64,000 nucleotides of DNA from Nicotiana tabacum (lineage: Eukaryota; Streptophyta; Magnoliopsida; Solanales; Solanaceae): NCBI RefSeq assembly GCF_000715075.1, contig NC_134096.1, positions 61,947,854-62,011,853 on the forward strand, in the 5' to 3' direction. The position numbers and the translations under genes are program-made. Below, in pieces: positions 12,215 through 23,700 of this stretch (positions within the stretch are counted from its first letter, which is position 1; each line of letters begins with the position of its first letter). The notes beneath the pieces are model-generated. The model had not been told where the DNA came from, searched no databases, and saw only the letters and a program-made list of their open reading frames with translations.

Positions 12215-13008
12215 GTAACAATAATATTGCAAATGCGAGCTGCCCCCTCGCAAATGCAGATAGCTACTTCGCATTTACAAAGATGTACGGTGGTCACAAA
12301 TGCGACCAACTTTTTCACAATTGCGACTGTCCCACCATCGCAAAAGCAAACACTTCCTCGCAACTGCGTGGTCTCCCAACCCAGGCCCATGCTGGCAAAT
12401 GCGATGTCTTGATCGCAAAAGCGATGCTCACAAATGTGAGCTAGACCTCGCATTTGTGAGATCTGCAATCATGCACCAACAATTGTTGAACACCAACAAT
12501 TGCAAAATATCCTAACTCATCTGTTAACCACCTGAAACTCACCCGAGCCCCTCGGACTCCAAACCAAATGTGCACACTAGTGTAATAACATGATATGAAC
12601 TTACTCGCTACCTCAAATCATCGAAATAATATCAAATAATGATCTTCAAAATTTTAAAAAAATCAACTTAAACTCATTATTCATAATTTCGCACATAATG
12701 TGCCGAAAAACGTTCGGATCACTTCGGACCCCAACCAAACATGTGTACAAGTCTAAATATATCATATGAACCTACCAGAATCGTCAAAATACCGATTCGG
12801 GATTGTTTACCAAAAATGTTGACCGTGAATCAACTCTAGTCTCATTTTAAGTTAAAAATCACATTTTCTTCAAATTTTAACATAAACGCTTTCCGAAAAG
12901 AGATACGGACCACACACACAAATAAAAAAAATATCAAATGAAGCTATGGTGGGTTTTGGAACACAGAAATAAAAGCTCATACTCCAAACGACCCATTAGA
13001 TCGTCACA

Positions 13009-13239
13009 GAATCTCTGAACGCTAAATTTGTCTTTGTTCTCATATTTTTGTCAGCAACTTTTTTTTCTTTTGATGACATGTTTTAATAAGCTTAGATTTA
13101 TAGTTCATATTCTCCTCGATTATGGAATTATTGATAGTACATAATGAAATCACTTCCAAAAACAGTTACTTTTTTTTCAAAAAATAAATTCCTTCAAATA
13201 TCATTACTTTTTCATCAAACGATTTATTGGCATAGTGTT
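13009..13239. other. AT-rich spacer, no gene seen
   Basis: No coding potential and no repeat that I recognise; it ends in the TSD of the next SINE (atagtgtt at 13232-13239). Confidence 0.4.
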
Positions 13240-13624
13240 ATGTACAACAACAACCCAGTGAGGTCTGGGGTGGTAGTGTGTACGCAGACTTTACCCCTAT
13301 CCTGGGGTACAACAATAGCAACAACAATTCAGTATAATCCCACTAGTGGAGTCTGGGGAGGGTAGTGCGTATGCAGACCTTACCCCTATCCTGGGGTACA
13401 ACAATAGCAACAACAATTCAGTATAATCCCACTAGTGGGGTCTGGGGAGGGTAATGCGTATGCAGACCTTACCTCTACCATGGGGTAGAGAGACTGTTTC
13501 CGATAGACCCTCGGCTCCCTCCCTCTAAGAACTACCCACCTTACTCTTGGGGTGACTCGAACTCATAACCTCTTGGTTGGAAGTGGAGGGTGCTTACCAC
13601 TAGAGCAACCCACTCTTATCTGAA
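13240..13624 (-). mobile_element. TS-type SINE, minus strand, with a triplicated 3' part
   Basis: On the minus strand the head reads gggttgctctagtggtaagc, then the tRNA-like B box gttcgagtc (in reverse at 13554-13562), then the body with gagccgagggtctatcgg. This is the tobacco TS SINE pattern, also seen in plus orientation at 50532-50765. The element is flanked by atagtgtt (13232-13239 and 13625-13632), an 8-bp duplication. The 3' region (ccccaggatag to the GTTGTT tail) occurs three times in a row, at about 13241-13317, 13318-13400 and 13401-13490, which is not normal for a single SINE insertion. Confidence 0.88.
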
Positions 13625-13632
13625 ATAGTGTT

Positions 13633-14628
13633 TTATATATATATATATATAAGCTCCACCAACTATTTCGACAGTCTCACAATTAGACATAGGTGCTTCA
13701 TCGCAGAATATTAATATTTTTTTTCTTATTAGTTTAGTATCATCACTCTGCTTTGATATATGTGTGTGATGGTTATCTTACGTCATGCCCCAAAACAAGG
13801 AGTAGAAGATGGTACCGTGCCTTAAAATTTATGACCAAGTGAACCAACATCCATTTTATTCTTAAAGGATATAACACAATTCATTGATTATTTATTACCA
13901 TGTCACAAACATTTACACTTTTTTCACCATTGCTTCTCGTATAAATAAAGTATGCGTCCTTTTCTTCTATTGATATATTACTACACAGTAGAAGTTAGTA
14001 GTTCTTACATCGATCATCCTTCAGGCACAAATCTTTTTCACAAAATATATCATTTTAATTTTGAGGCTACATAGCATGCTATAAATAACCTCATAAAGTT
14101 GAATTCACCAGTAAACTAGTAGTTGTGAAAATTCGATGACCTGTTACTTTTTTGTTTACAACTTTAATTAAGTATTATTTAGTGCCTAATGAAGTAGAAA
14201 ACAAACTTCGAGATGTATTAAGCAATATATATCAATACCTCTTTCGTTGTGAATACATTTTCTTAGAAACTTCTAAATGATTACATATAGAGTTATAAAA
14301 TAAATAAGAAAACAATGAAAAGAGTACTAATATATATGTGATTTTGGAAGTTCAATTCTCTCCATTATACCGTATTTTTATATTTCAAATATTATTTAGT
14401 ATATAAAATAAGTAATAATTGCATTTATATCATCAACTGGCCATTTTGCGACGGATTTAGTTAAAACCATTTGGTATTAACATCTTTTTTACATTAGTTA
14501 AACATTATCTAATGTATAAAACAAATATTAATTTTACTAAAATTTTGATTAAAATGAATTTGTGTGGACTTCTAAATCAATCAAATTTCAAATTAATTTC
14601 AATTATTTGAGATATTGTGTCCATATTG
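13633..14628. other. AT-rich intergenic DNA, no gene seen
   Basis: Includes a short TA run at about 13636-13652. No ORF of note, no recognised element. Confidence 0.4.
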
Positions 14629-14792
14629 CAGTGGCAAAATAAGGACTTTTGCGAAGGGTGTTCAAAGTTTAATATATACGTATAAATAATTTTTACATAT
14701 ATACACAATATAATTTTTTATATAGCATAGTATAATTTTCCGATAAAAGATGTTCAATTGAACACCCTTTACATTATGTGGCTGCGCCACTG
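14629..14792. mobile_element. small CAGTGGC-ended repeat (MITE-like)
   Basis: It starts cagtggcaaaat and ends ggctgcgccactg. The ends are inverted repeats over about CAGTGGC, and the interior carries gggtgttcaa and ttgaacacccttt, themselves complementary. The layout fits a small foldback DNA element. No convincing TSD (ccatattg against ccactaac). Confidence 0.45.
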
Positions 14793-15380
14793 CCACTAAC
14801 GCAAGTTGCATGGTATTATAGCAAAAATACGGTAATAATTAATCTTAAAATAATTTTTATTTAATAGGAAAAAAAGAATGAAAAAATCCGACGAAGAATT
14901 CTGTCCTATTCAAAAAAAAGATTTAAAAGTCTATGCAAATTCATTCTACTGCACAGTGTTATTGTTCAAATGGAATTAGTATGGCACTGGAATATTATAA
15001 TTTTATCCACCAAGTAATTATTTTTTGTAGAAATATTTGCTGCTATTTTGGTCAACCAACATTATATTCATGCTTTCACAATAATTAATAATATCAAAAG
15101 TATGTATTAGAATTATCTTTTTCTTTTCTTTTCACGTAGGTACATGAAAGTGGAAATTGATTAAGTGCAAAGTTATTAGAGAAGTAGCTCTACGATAACA
15201 TACAAGGAAGTAACGTGCATGTCTTTTAATTTATCAATATTCATGTATTTAGATTTTCATGTTAGGATAGATTTTACTTATTGTTTTGAATTTAAGAAGT
15301 TTGTAGAGATATTATCTCAATATAGTTTTAGTTCTTAATTATATGATTGTGGGTAAAGTTTTTCTTATTTTGTTATGTTA
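14793..15380. other. AT-rich intergenic DNA, no gene seen
   Basis: No coding potential, no recognised repeat. Confidence 0.4.
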
Positions 15381-15388
15381 TATCCAAC

Positions 15389-16585
15389 AAGTGTTTTAAA
15401 AGGCATTTCTGGGACTCGCCCTTGGGCGGGGCACTTGCAAAACGTCCTGGGGCTCATGTATGAGCCTTAGTTCTGTGAGGCTTACACCTCAAGCGCCCGA
15501 CTGTGCGCCCTAAACACGCCTAACGGCCAACGCTCGCCTAACAGTTCTAACGTAAATCACGTATCGAATTTCCTAATTAATATCGTTGGCCTTCAAAATT
15601 CTTTAACAAATTAATGATAAAAGTTCTATTTTTTTTAACCCTTCCCAAATTAGGATGATCTATAGTATTTTCACACTTCCCCTCCAAGGTGACTCGAACC
15701 CACGACCTAACGGTCGTAGGTGGAGGTGCTTTTACCAACTGAGCAAGTCTCCCTTGTCGATAAAAGTTCTATTCATCGATAGAAATATGAAGCTTGTGCA
15801 TAACTCTAATAATGAGACATAGTATTGCGAATTTATATCTTCACTTGTTATTTGTCGTGTCTTAATTCATTTGTCCCTCCTTGTTATACACTTTTATTAA
15901 TTTGATATCTTAAACTAATTTCTATTTATTCATGAAGGAGTAATATTTTAATTATCGTACTAATAAGATTTTATTAATTATTTACTTTTAGGAAGGTAAA
16001 ACGTGGAGTTTGATCATTCTTTTTTAAAGAAATTATAAGTTTTTAATTATTTGAAAGTTAAAAATGTTATACGTGATTTGTATGCATTAGTTATACTTAA
16101 GAATCATGCTAGATATTTTTTTCTATGAGTTCCTTTAATTTTTAACTTTTAATTTATATTTTTTTGTGTTATTATATTATTTTATTAATTTATAAATTAA
16201 AAATTTTAAAGATCCATGGGGCTTACACCCCCCTCCCCCCACAAACCCCCCGCCTCCAGGCTTACGCTTCGCCCCATATCAAGCAAAACGTCTCGCCTCA
16301 CGCCCCAAACTTTATTCTTTTAGACTCAAATTACTTATGCTTGTAAGTAACGTATAATAGATTATTTTGATTAGTTTTTTGTGGGGATGGAGCACACATA
16401 TATATAGTTTTCTTCAATTTTTATGCAATTTTACATGTTTATAAATATTTACTGTCATTATATTATTTTATAAAATATTAAAAATTAAATACCTATGGGG
16501 CTTACGCCCCCGTGTCTCGGGGCTTACGCCTCGCTGAGGCATATGTAAAACGCCTCGCCTTATGCCCACGCCTTTTAAAACACTG
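15389..16585. mobile_element. non-autonomous hAT-type element (about 1.2 kb)
   Basis: A perfect 8-bp duplication tatccaac flanks it (15381-15388, 16586-16593), the length typical of hAT transposons. The terminal inverted repeats are AAGTGTTTTAAAAGGC on the left and CAGTGTTTTAAAAGGC on the right (15 of 16). The subterminal parts are GC-rich, with repeated ggggcttacgcc/gcctcgcc motifs at 15415-15540, 16215-16305 and 16495-16575, in an otherwise AT-rich body. No transposase is encoded. It hosts a SINE at 15631-15758. Confidence 0.85.
15631..15758 (-). mobile_element. short tRNA-derived SINE, minus strand, inside the hAT element
   Basis: On the minus strand it has an A box (TTGCTCAGTTGG), a B box (GGTTCGAGTC), a short body and an A-rich 3' end (gttaaaaaa). 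A 15-bp duplication gataaaagttctatt flanks it (15616-15630, 15759-15773), diagnostic of target-primed reverse transcription. About 128 bp; the family is not one I can name. Confidence 0.85.
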
Positions 16586-16593
16586 TATCCAAC

Positions 16594-17639
16594 TTGTATG
16601 ACTCTAAGTTTAAAGAGTAAAATACATATAATAAAACTTGTCACTGTTTATAAACTCCTAAATTAACTAAAAAACTAGTAAAACAGTACAAACTGTAAAT
16701 AGTATCGTTGCGGATTTAAACGTCCACTAATTTACATTAATTTGTCGCAAATTGACTATATTTCGTGACAAAAGTAAAATTTGTCTGGTGATTACCTTTT
16801 TATTGATTACGAATCAACTTTGTATTTTATGAATAATTATAATCATAATAAATTATACTGATCATTTTGTTTTGTCAGTAAAGTAATAATTTTAGCGACA
16901 ACATAATAGTTTTCAAAAAACAAAATACAAGTTTTTTGTTGGTAATTAAAATTTCCTTTAATCACCAAATGAATATGTACAAAACTAGGCCAATTCACAG
17001 CCTGCTAATCTCCAGAGTCTATCCCTCGGATACAAAATAAAAAATTTCAAATATTTACATCAGTCATCAGAATTAAAGCACTTAAACCTCCCTAACAATC
17101 AAAAATTGAAATTGCAGTTTCTGCAACTTCTTATCTTTTCATTTACTTTAACATAACGCATACAGGATACTGCGTCAACCACAGATATTTTTGTAAAAGC
17201 AAAGTTGTCACTAAATCATACATTTAGGGACGAAAAATCTTTTTGTAGATTAAAGACAGTCATTAGTGATGAAATTACGTTTTTCAACTAGGAAAAAAAT
17301 ATACATATAGTTTTAGAGACAATTGACATCGTTACTTATTAGACTAAATAGTTAGAAAAACGAGGTAGTTTCGTCATCATTAATGCACGTTTTAGTGTCG
17401 AAACCACATTATCAACTGCAATTTTTTGTACTTTTATGATAGTTTGTCATAAATACTACGTATTTGAGGACGTAAAACAATATTATAGTTAATTTAACTT
17501 TATTTAGCAATGAACCACAAAGTTATTAGTATCTCTGTATACTATTAGTGACGCTATTTAAGGGACAAAAGATTGACAAAAAACAAAATTTCGTCCAATA
17601 AATTCTTTGGTGACTAAATTTTAGGTGACAAAATAATTC
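16594..17639. other. AT-rich stretch with scattered gtgacgaaa-like words, no gene seen
   Basis: Words such as tttagggacgaaa, ttagtgatgaaat and gtcactaaat recur in both orientations. Such words occur in the subterminal parts of some plant CACTA elements, but I find no CACTA ends, so this is only a hint. No ORF of note. Confidence 0.3.
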
Positions 17640-17647
17640 GTCACTGA

Positions 17648-20600
17648 TAGGGGTGTACATAGGTCGAGTTGGTTCGGATTTTGTAATTACCAAACCAAAC
17701 CAATTGTATCGCGTTTTTAAATCTATAGACCAAACCAAACCAACAAAAGTCGGATTTTTCAATATCGGGTTTTCTCGGGTTTCTTGGGTTTTTCGAATTT
17801 TTTTCCGATAAACTTATGCTCCAAATATTTATTTAGTCCTAAATACAATTTTACCAATAACAACCATGTTTTTGTTTTTTAGCATTGACCTCAACTATGC
17901 TAGCCAATAGGTTGTATGGTTCCAATTTCAGTTCTAGAAAACTGATGAAAATTCTAATCAATCATCCCTTCTTTTTCAAAGATAATCTTTTTAAAGGAAC
18001 AAACATATAGAGAAGTTCTTTGTAGAACATTTGCACATCCACAAGATCTGGTTACAAACGCGATCAACAAACTCCTCAAATTTCCTTTCTTTCTCATGTT
18101 TAACAGTGTCCATACTTTCTCTTGTTTAATAGTGTTCATTGACAGTGAAATAGTCCCAATTTACATAACCATGTAACTATAGTAATCGATCTTTCCAAAT
18201 GATATTTCTTCTGCCAATGCAAAAATACCAAAAAGATAAACTGCATATCATATTGCAATCTATATAAGAATTATCATCAACTTTTTAAGAGTAGACATTA
18301 CACCCAAGAATCCAAAAAAAAAACAAAACAAAAAGAGAATATATTAAACTCTAAGAAGTTGGGCATCTTAGTACACATTACAACCAGATGAGCATGTTTC
18401 CAAAATACTTGTAAAGGCATAATGACCTCACTTCCTGTCTTTGGGAGATGTGCTGCAGTTCTATCCTTTCCCTTAGGATAATTTTTGTAATACCTGAAAT
18501 ATTTGTAAACAATTAAAGGTCTCTACTTTATAAATTATTTTCTATTTTATACCAAAATGCTAATAAAAGCTTAAAGCAATTGACTTGTCCAACTTCAATT
18601 GAACCTTAGATAAACAATTAGAAAGAGCAAGTTGAAAAACTCCTCTCACTTTTTTTCACTCAAAGAAAGGGAGAAAAGAGAATAATTGAACACAATAAAA
18701 TAAAAGAATATTAAAAGCTTTTATTGAATGCGTATGTGAAAATATATTAAGGCAGAGTATATATCAAGAAAATACTGAAAGGCCATACTTAAAGGTTTTC
18801 CAGAAAGAAAGGAAAGCCAAATTAACTGATAGTTAGAAATATATCCTATCATGGACAGATCAATTGCTTTACGTATTGTAAAAAGTCTAATTTCTTCAAT
18901 TGCCAAATCAACTGAACCTTAGACAAACAATGTAATATTAAAGCATCTTAATTGATTAAAAATCATGCACCAACTTTCTTCTAATTAATTACCTTGAAGT
19001 AGTAAAGATTTCAAAAATAATCATAAAGCAAATTGTAGTTAACTATCCATCTAATCAATCCTCAAAGGCGAGTCTGCATATTCTGAGAGTAAAGAAACAA
19101 TTAACATATTTAATATTAAATAATATAAAAAAATAACTATATTCATTAAGAATTGAATATAAATTATTACCTTCTTCAACTTGCTCAATTTGCTGGACTT
19201 CCTATAATATGTCTTCAAACTTATATTCCTTGGAAGGTGATCGTATCCATTGTTGAGTGAAAATAAGACCTTTTACTGTTTTTGGTGATAAAGAACTCCG
19301 ATAAGAATCCAGAATTCGACCATTTATACTAAAAGCCGACTCCGATGTAACAGTAGAAATAGGAAAAGAAAGAACATACCTTGCAATCTTTGAAATAATT
19401 GGATATTTACTAGATGAAACTTTCCACCATGCTAAGATATTAAAATCCTTAATCTTCACCACATCATCCATCAAATATATCTCAAGATCAGACATTTTTT
19501 TAATATTTCCCTCATCTTCCAAAAGTTCCTCCCACTTAGATTGCAACACATCACGAACTTCACTCATACTAGTATCGCCTCCAATATTATCATGAGAAGC
19601 CTAAAAAAAGAATCATTGTAGTTATTATACAAGCAATTTAAAACACTTACCACATCTTTAGACTTCAATCTTCCCAACAAAGAACCAAATGCATCGGTAA
19701 GAATGAAGTTCACATACTTTATCTTGTATCTAGGATCCAATACAACATCAACAAGTAATAATATGTAAAATGAGAAAGGGAAGAGCCTCAACAACTCTAA
19801 AAGGTTGCTCATCAAGAATTACAAATTTGGCAATCGCCATGCTAATATCATCCACATTATACACTACCCTTTCAGAAACACCCGAACCACCTTCTAGTCA
19901 CCCTTCTTTGATAGGTTTTAATGTTGATTGTCTCTTATCAATGACTCTAAAGGGAGATTTGTGACATGTAGCATTTAAATGCGACCATAACGTAGTAGTC
20001 TCATTCTTGCTACCTACAACAAATATTTTAGGATAATAATTGCATTTTGCCTTACATTTACCTCCTTTAGCAATAAATTTGGAAAAGTGATTCTAAATCT
20101 CGGACGTCTCTCTACCACTATTCCCAGATTTAGAATTTTCTGATGGAGTCGTTCTTTTTTCCTTTTTAGGAGGAGTGCGTCGATGAGGAGTATCTTTACT
20201 TTGTTGTTGAGCTGCCACTGGCAAAGAATTATTGACAACAACCTCCGCATCTGTTCCAGAATTTGTAGTTTCCATTCAGAGAAAGAGTTCCTGCAAATAG
20301 AACATATTCAGTTACTATTTATCTCTCTTAAAATAAAAGAATGATGGGATGCAAGTTATAAAATTAAACTTCTCTATAATCAATATCTTCTTAAGTAACA
20401 GTATAGAGAACTCAAGTTAATCAACTAAGAGAAACAAAATGAACAAATAAATTCGACAATAGGGAGGAATACAACAGATTTGTAAAATAACTCGCTAATT
20501 GGAAAAAAAAACTCTTAGTTAATCGGAAAAAAGCAAAGTGTATGTATGCAGCTAAAAGAAAACATGTAAAATGAGAAAGGAAAGAGCCTTGCCGATGAGA

Positions 20601-21089
20601 GCAAAAGAGAGTTGATAGGGTTTGAGCTAATTGGGGGGTTTTGGAATGGAACGTAGGGTTTCTTGCCTTTGGAGAAGAGGCAAAATGGTTTCAATTGTTT
20701 TAGTGTTTTAGAACTAGTTTATGGCTAGTCTAGATCGGCTTTAGGACTAGTTTTGGTTTGGGCTCAATTATTCTTTTATGGGCCAGACAAAAAAATATAT
20801 TTACATGGGCTATAAAACTAACTTAAAATATTATGCTAAATACAGAAATTATAAAAAAAATTTAAAAAAATTTATAACTTACATTCTAAAAAATATTTTT
20901 AGCTATCTAATATATAAAATATGTATACATATAATGTCGGTTCGGTTTGACTTTTTTTAGTTAATACCAAACCAAACCTATTATGGTCGGGTTTTATTTT
21001 TCAAGACCAAACCACTAATTGAATTTGTTTTTCCGGTTGACTCGGATTATCGGGTTGGTACGGGTTATCGGTTTGGTTTGTACACCCTA
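17648..21089 (-). mobile_element. deleted hAT transposon of RICESLEEPER type (3.4 kb)
   Basis: The ends TAGGGGTGTACA (left) and TAGGGTGTACAAACC (right, reversed) form inverted repeats, extended inwards by aaccaaacc/ggtttgg motifs. The flanking octamers gtcactga (17640-17647) and atcagtga (21090-21097) agree in six of eight, a plausible decayed 8-bp TSD. Transposase pieces on the minus strand (BED finger, LDPRYK segment, C-terminal dimerisation domain) lie in the right order, but the catalytic middle is missing. The 17.8-19.2 kb part has no coding content. Confidence 0.8.
19202..20275 (-). pseudogene. hAT transposase (RICESLEEPER-like), internally deleted
   Basis: It starts at the ATG at 20275 with a Ser/Lys-rich leader. 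A BED-type zinc finger follows (W changed to TAG, then KCKAKCNYYPK, TTTLWSHLNATCH); the second cysteine of the C-x2-C pair is Tyr. Next is a segment DEQPFRVVEA, then an abrupt join (about 19765-19800) to VVLDPRYKIKYV, so the RNase H-like catalytic core is gone. After a candidate intron (about 19602-19650, gtaagt...tttttag) the C-terminal dimerisation domain is well kept: DLEIYLMDD, DFNILAWWK, KYPIISKIARYVLSFPIST, ESAFS, GRILDSYRSSL. In hAT elements the BED finger binds the ends and the C-terminal domain dimerises. Not functional. Confidence 0.88.
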
Positions 21090-21097
21090 ATCAGTGA

Positions 21098-21516
21098 TAA
21101 CCAAATTTGTTGTAGGGTGATAAAAAAAGCATCTTTTATTTTTCACCCGTTATTACTCAATTGAAAGAAGATAGAATAATCACAGATGTTATCTCCACCG
21201 GATCCGAGCGACTGGTGACTTTATGTAATGTCCCGACCAGTTCTTTCGACTAACTGCTTTCTAAAATGTGTTTTGAACATGGTATAATGTTGGTATAACA
21301 GTTCGTGATCTGTGGCTATGATTATAATTGATTTTGGAGAAATTCGGATGCGTTTTGACTTTTGAGCAACGTCAAATAAGTAAAAAATCTTATATATGGT
21401 GCACGCCAAATACAAAATCACCGCGACGGCGGCTAGAGATCGAAGCAAGTTGAATAAGAGATGATTTTTAGTAGGATCGTAACTCTGCACTAAAATGAAA
21501 AAGAGGAGACCTAAAA
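21098..21516. other. 5' flank of the methyltransferase pseudogene
   Basis: No gene. The first part may belong to the same AT-rich repeat as 16594-17639, interrupted by the hAT element. No promoter motif I would defend. Confidence 0.35.
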
Positions 21517-21673
21517 ATAGCAGAATTGTTCATTAAGCAGGCACAACAATATTCAGAGGGTAGCTAGGCCAAGTTACCCTGAGGAATTATTCAATTTCAT
21601 TTCATCAAAGGCACCTTGTCATGACCTTGTTTGGGATGTTGGCACTGGTAGTAGTGGCCAAGCTGCTAAATCT
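21517..21673 (+). pseudogene. exon 1 of the methyltransferase pseudogene
   Basis: The expected start codon is ATA (21517-21519), followed by AELFIKQAQQYSEG, then a frame change and stop before ARPSYPEEL. It ends at motif I and the splice donor gtaagt at 21674. Confidence 0.8.
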
Positions 21674-21766
21674 GTAAGTCTCTCTTTCCTTTTGCTGTGC
21701 TAATGACATTTTCTTTGAAGAGAATATATTTACTTCAGAAAATACACTTTATATGCTAGTATATAG

Positions 21767-22399
21767 TGTATTGGTGGGAAAAAAGGCATTACACGTGGAA
21801 TGTTGGTATGCTGACGAATCATGACGCGTGGAGCAACGATATAGTGACAAGTGGCATTCTCAATTAATAGAATAAAGAATACGAGGAAGGCACGAGAGAA
21901 ATACCCACGAGACAGTACAGAGAGGAGGACCGGGCCTGACAGTTGTCAAAGAAGAGGCGAAGACGGAATGAATAAGGATCAAAAAGAAGGGAAGATACAT
22001 GAACCATAAGTAAATAAGAAAGGGGAATCAGAGCAGTTATAAGGCATTTATAGCTATAAATATACCACTTACATCTATGGTAATGGGAAATCAATATAAT
22101 TAAGTGAGAAAATTGTTATGATTGTACATTCCTATATAAGGATACGAAATTTTATTTGTACAAAGGCTCCAAGGACTACTGAAATATACTCTCTAATTTC
22201 TTGCTTTATCAAAGTTTTCTACCTTGATTTTAGGGATTGGCCGTCGTTTGATTCCTTATTTCTTTCTGTCAATTTACGCTATTGCTTTTATTATTTTCCC
22301 AAAGAGGTTGTTGAGGAAGTGAAGTAAAACTTGGTTATCAGTAACCCATTTTCTTCTAAATATAGGGTTTGACTGAAAATTTTATTTTTTGGTTAAACA
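21767..22399 (+). repeat. 5' LTR of the Tat element (633 bp)
   Basis: Starts TGTATTGGTGG, ends GGTTAAACA. TATA-like box tataaata at 22055-22062 within gcatttatagctataaatat. Contains acacgtgg near its start. Confidence 0.9.
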
Positions 22400-22425
22400 C
22401 ATTGGTTCCGTTACCGGGAATCTGA
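22400..22425 (+). promoter_or_regulatory. primer-binding region of the Tat element
   Basis: The stretch attggttccgttaccggga directly behind the 5' LTR is in the position of the tRNA primer site. I do not assign the tRNA. Confidence 0.6.
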
Positions 22426-22465
22426 AAATATTTTTACTTTCCAAATTTTTTTTCCTAACAACCAA

Positions 22466-23700
22466 ATGTCATCTGTTAACGATAATAACCAGTTGTACCT
22501 ACAAGAGGGAGCAACTCCACCACTCCTCTCTCAGCAGGGATCTCCTCAACAATCCCGTGATAGATCACCTGAATGATCTACGTCACATGTAAATGATGAA
22601 CAAGGGGACGAACAAACTATCAAACAAGACTCTCCAAAGCAATTGATTGCAGAATATGTGAACAGTCCTCTTCAAGCCTTTGTTAGGGGATTTCCAACTG
22701 TGCCACCAACTCCTCCACCAGTCAATACCGCAACCCTAGAAAATCCACGCTCGTAGCTCGACAATTATGGGAGTGGAGGAACTCCCAATGAATCTCGTGA
22801 AGGAAGTTCAGGTACACCAAATAATTCTGATTTACAAAGTTTGGTACTAACTTTGCAGAAACAGTTGAAGGAGCAAAATGATCGCATAGAGCAAATACCT
22901 GGCATACCCCCTATGATTAAAGGAGTAGATATTGACAAATATTCACAACAACCCTAGAATCCAAGTGAAGCTCCTTTGCCGATTCTTGAAAAGTTTAAAA
23001 TGCCTGATATTCCAAAATATGATGGAACAACTGATCCTCAAGATCACGTAACTACGTTCACAACTGGTGTGAAGGGCAATGATTTAACCAAGCAGGAAAT
23101 TGAATCAGTTTTAGTTAAAACAATTTGGTGAAACACTCACGAAAGGAGTAAACAGGTACGAACCTTACATGGGAGCTGCAGGGCGAGATTCTCGGTCTAA
23201 ACAAGAAAACATTCGATTTGAATCGAGATCAAGGCAAAAAGATGTTGGTTCTTCATCTAGATTAAAAAAGGAATGGGATGCACGAAGCATCGACTCCAAT
23301 ACACATGCAAGGATTGGAGATTACAGTTATAATGTCAGTACCTCTGAGTCAGTTGATGTTTTAAGAGGTATGGGAGATAATGTGCAATATTCTAAAGAAA
23401 TGATATCAGACCCGAGCAAAAGAAATCCATATTTCTGGTATGAATTTCACAATGATCATGGCCATAAAATAACAGATTGTAGATTACACCAGGGAGAGGT
23501 CGAGCATTTGTTGAAGCAAGGTTATCTAACTTATCTGTTGAGCGATAAAGTTAGACAGTTATATATGAAGAATAGACAAAAGCCTCCGAAAACCCCATCT
23601 CCAAAGAGAACAGTCAATGTAATAACCGAGGGAGAAGAGGTCAATGGTGTGACATATACAGTTGCAAAAAAGACGTCAAAAGTCACGGTCACTCATGGAA
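22466..23700 (+). pseudogene. Tat gag
   Basis: The ATG at 22466 starts a Pro/Ser/Gln-rich leader, then EAPLPILEKFKMPDIPKYDG, the typical entry to the Tat capsid. A stop and a jump at about 23130 join this to the C-terminal part, so a piece of the capsid is deleted. The open part from 23169 shows WYEFHNDHGHKITDC, the Tat zinc finger pattern C-x-F-H...G-H-x-T-x-D-C, with the first Cys changed to Tyr. Several stops upstream (for example after SPE and NPRS). Confidence 0.82.

Larger units (their letters stand above)
6802..13008 (-). mobile_element. solo gypsy LTR, minus strand, split by the copia element
   Basis: The plus strand starts tgtcacaacccgg at 6802 and ends gatcgtcaca at 13008, the reverse complement of a TGT...ACA chromovirus LTR. 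Removing the copia element and one gtaac copy (4804 bases) leaves about 1.4 kb with no coding sequence or purine tract, so it reads as a solo LTR left by LTR-LTR recombination. The flanks aaatc (6797-6801) and gaatc (13009-13013) agree in four of five bases, a probable decayed TSD. Motifs of the form gcaaatgcga crowd 7315-7410 and 12225-12460 on either side of the copia insertion. Confidence 0.7.

Noticed and set aside
15655..15755. Functional tRNA gene (A and B boxes present)
   Set aside because: It lies between 15-bp target-site duplications with an A-rich tail, and the cloverleaf is not complete; it is the head of a SINE.
16594..17639. CACTA element
   Set aside because: Only gtgacgaaa-like words, no CACTA ends with 3-bp TSD, no transposase; the ttttttctagtg at 61485 is likewise isolated.
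21220..21240. Start of another gypsy LTR (tgtaatgtcccgaccag)
   Set aside because: The following sequence does not match any LTR of the window and no end is found; probably coincidence.
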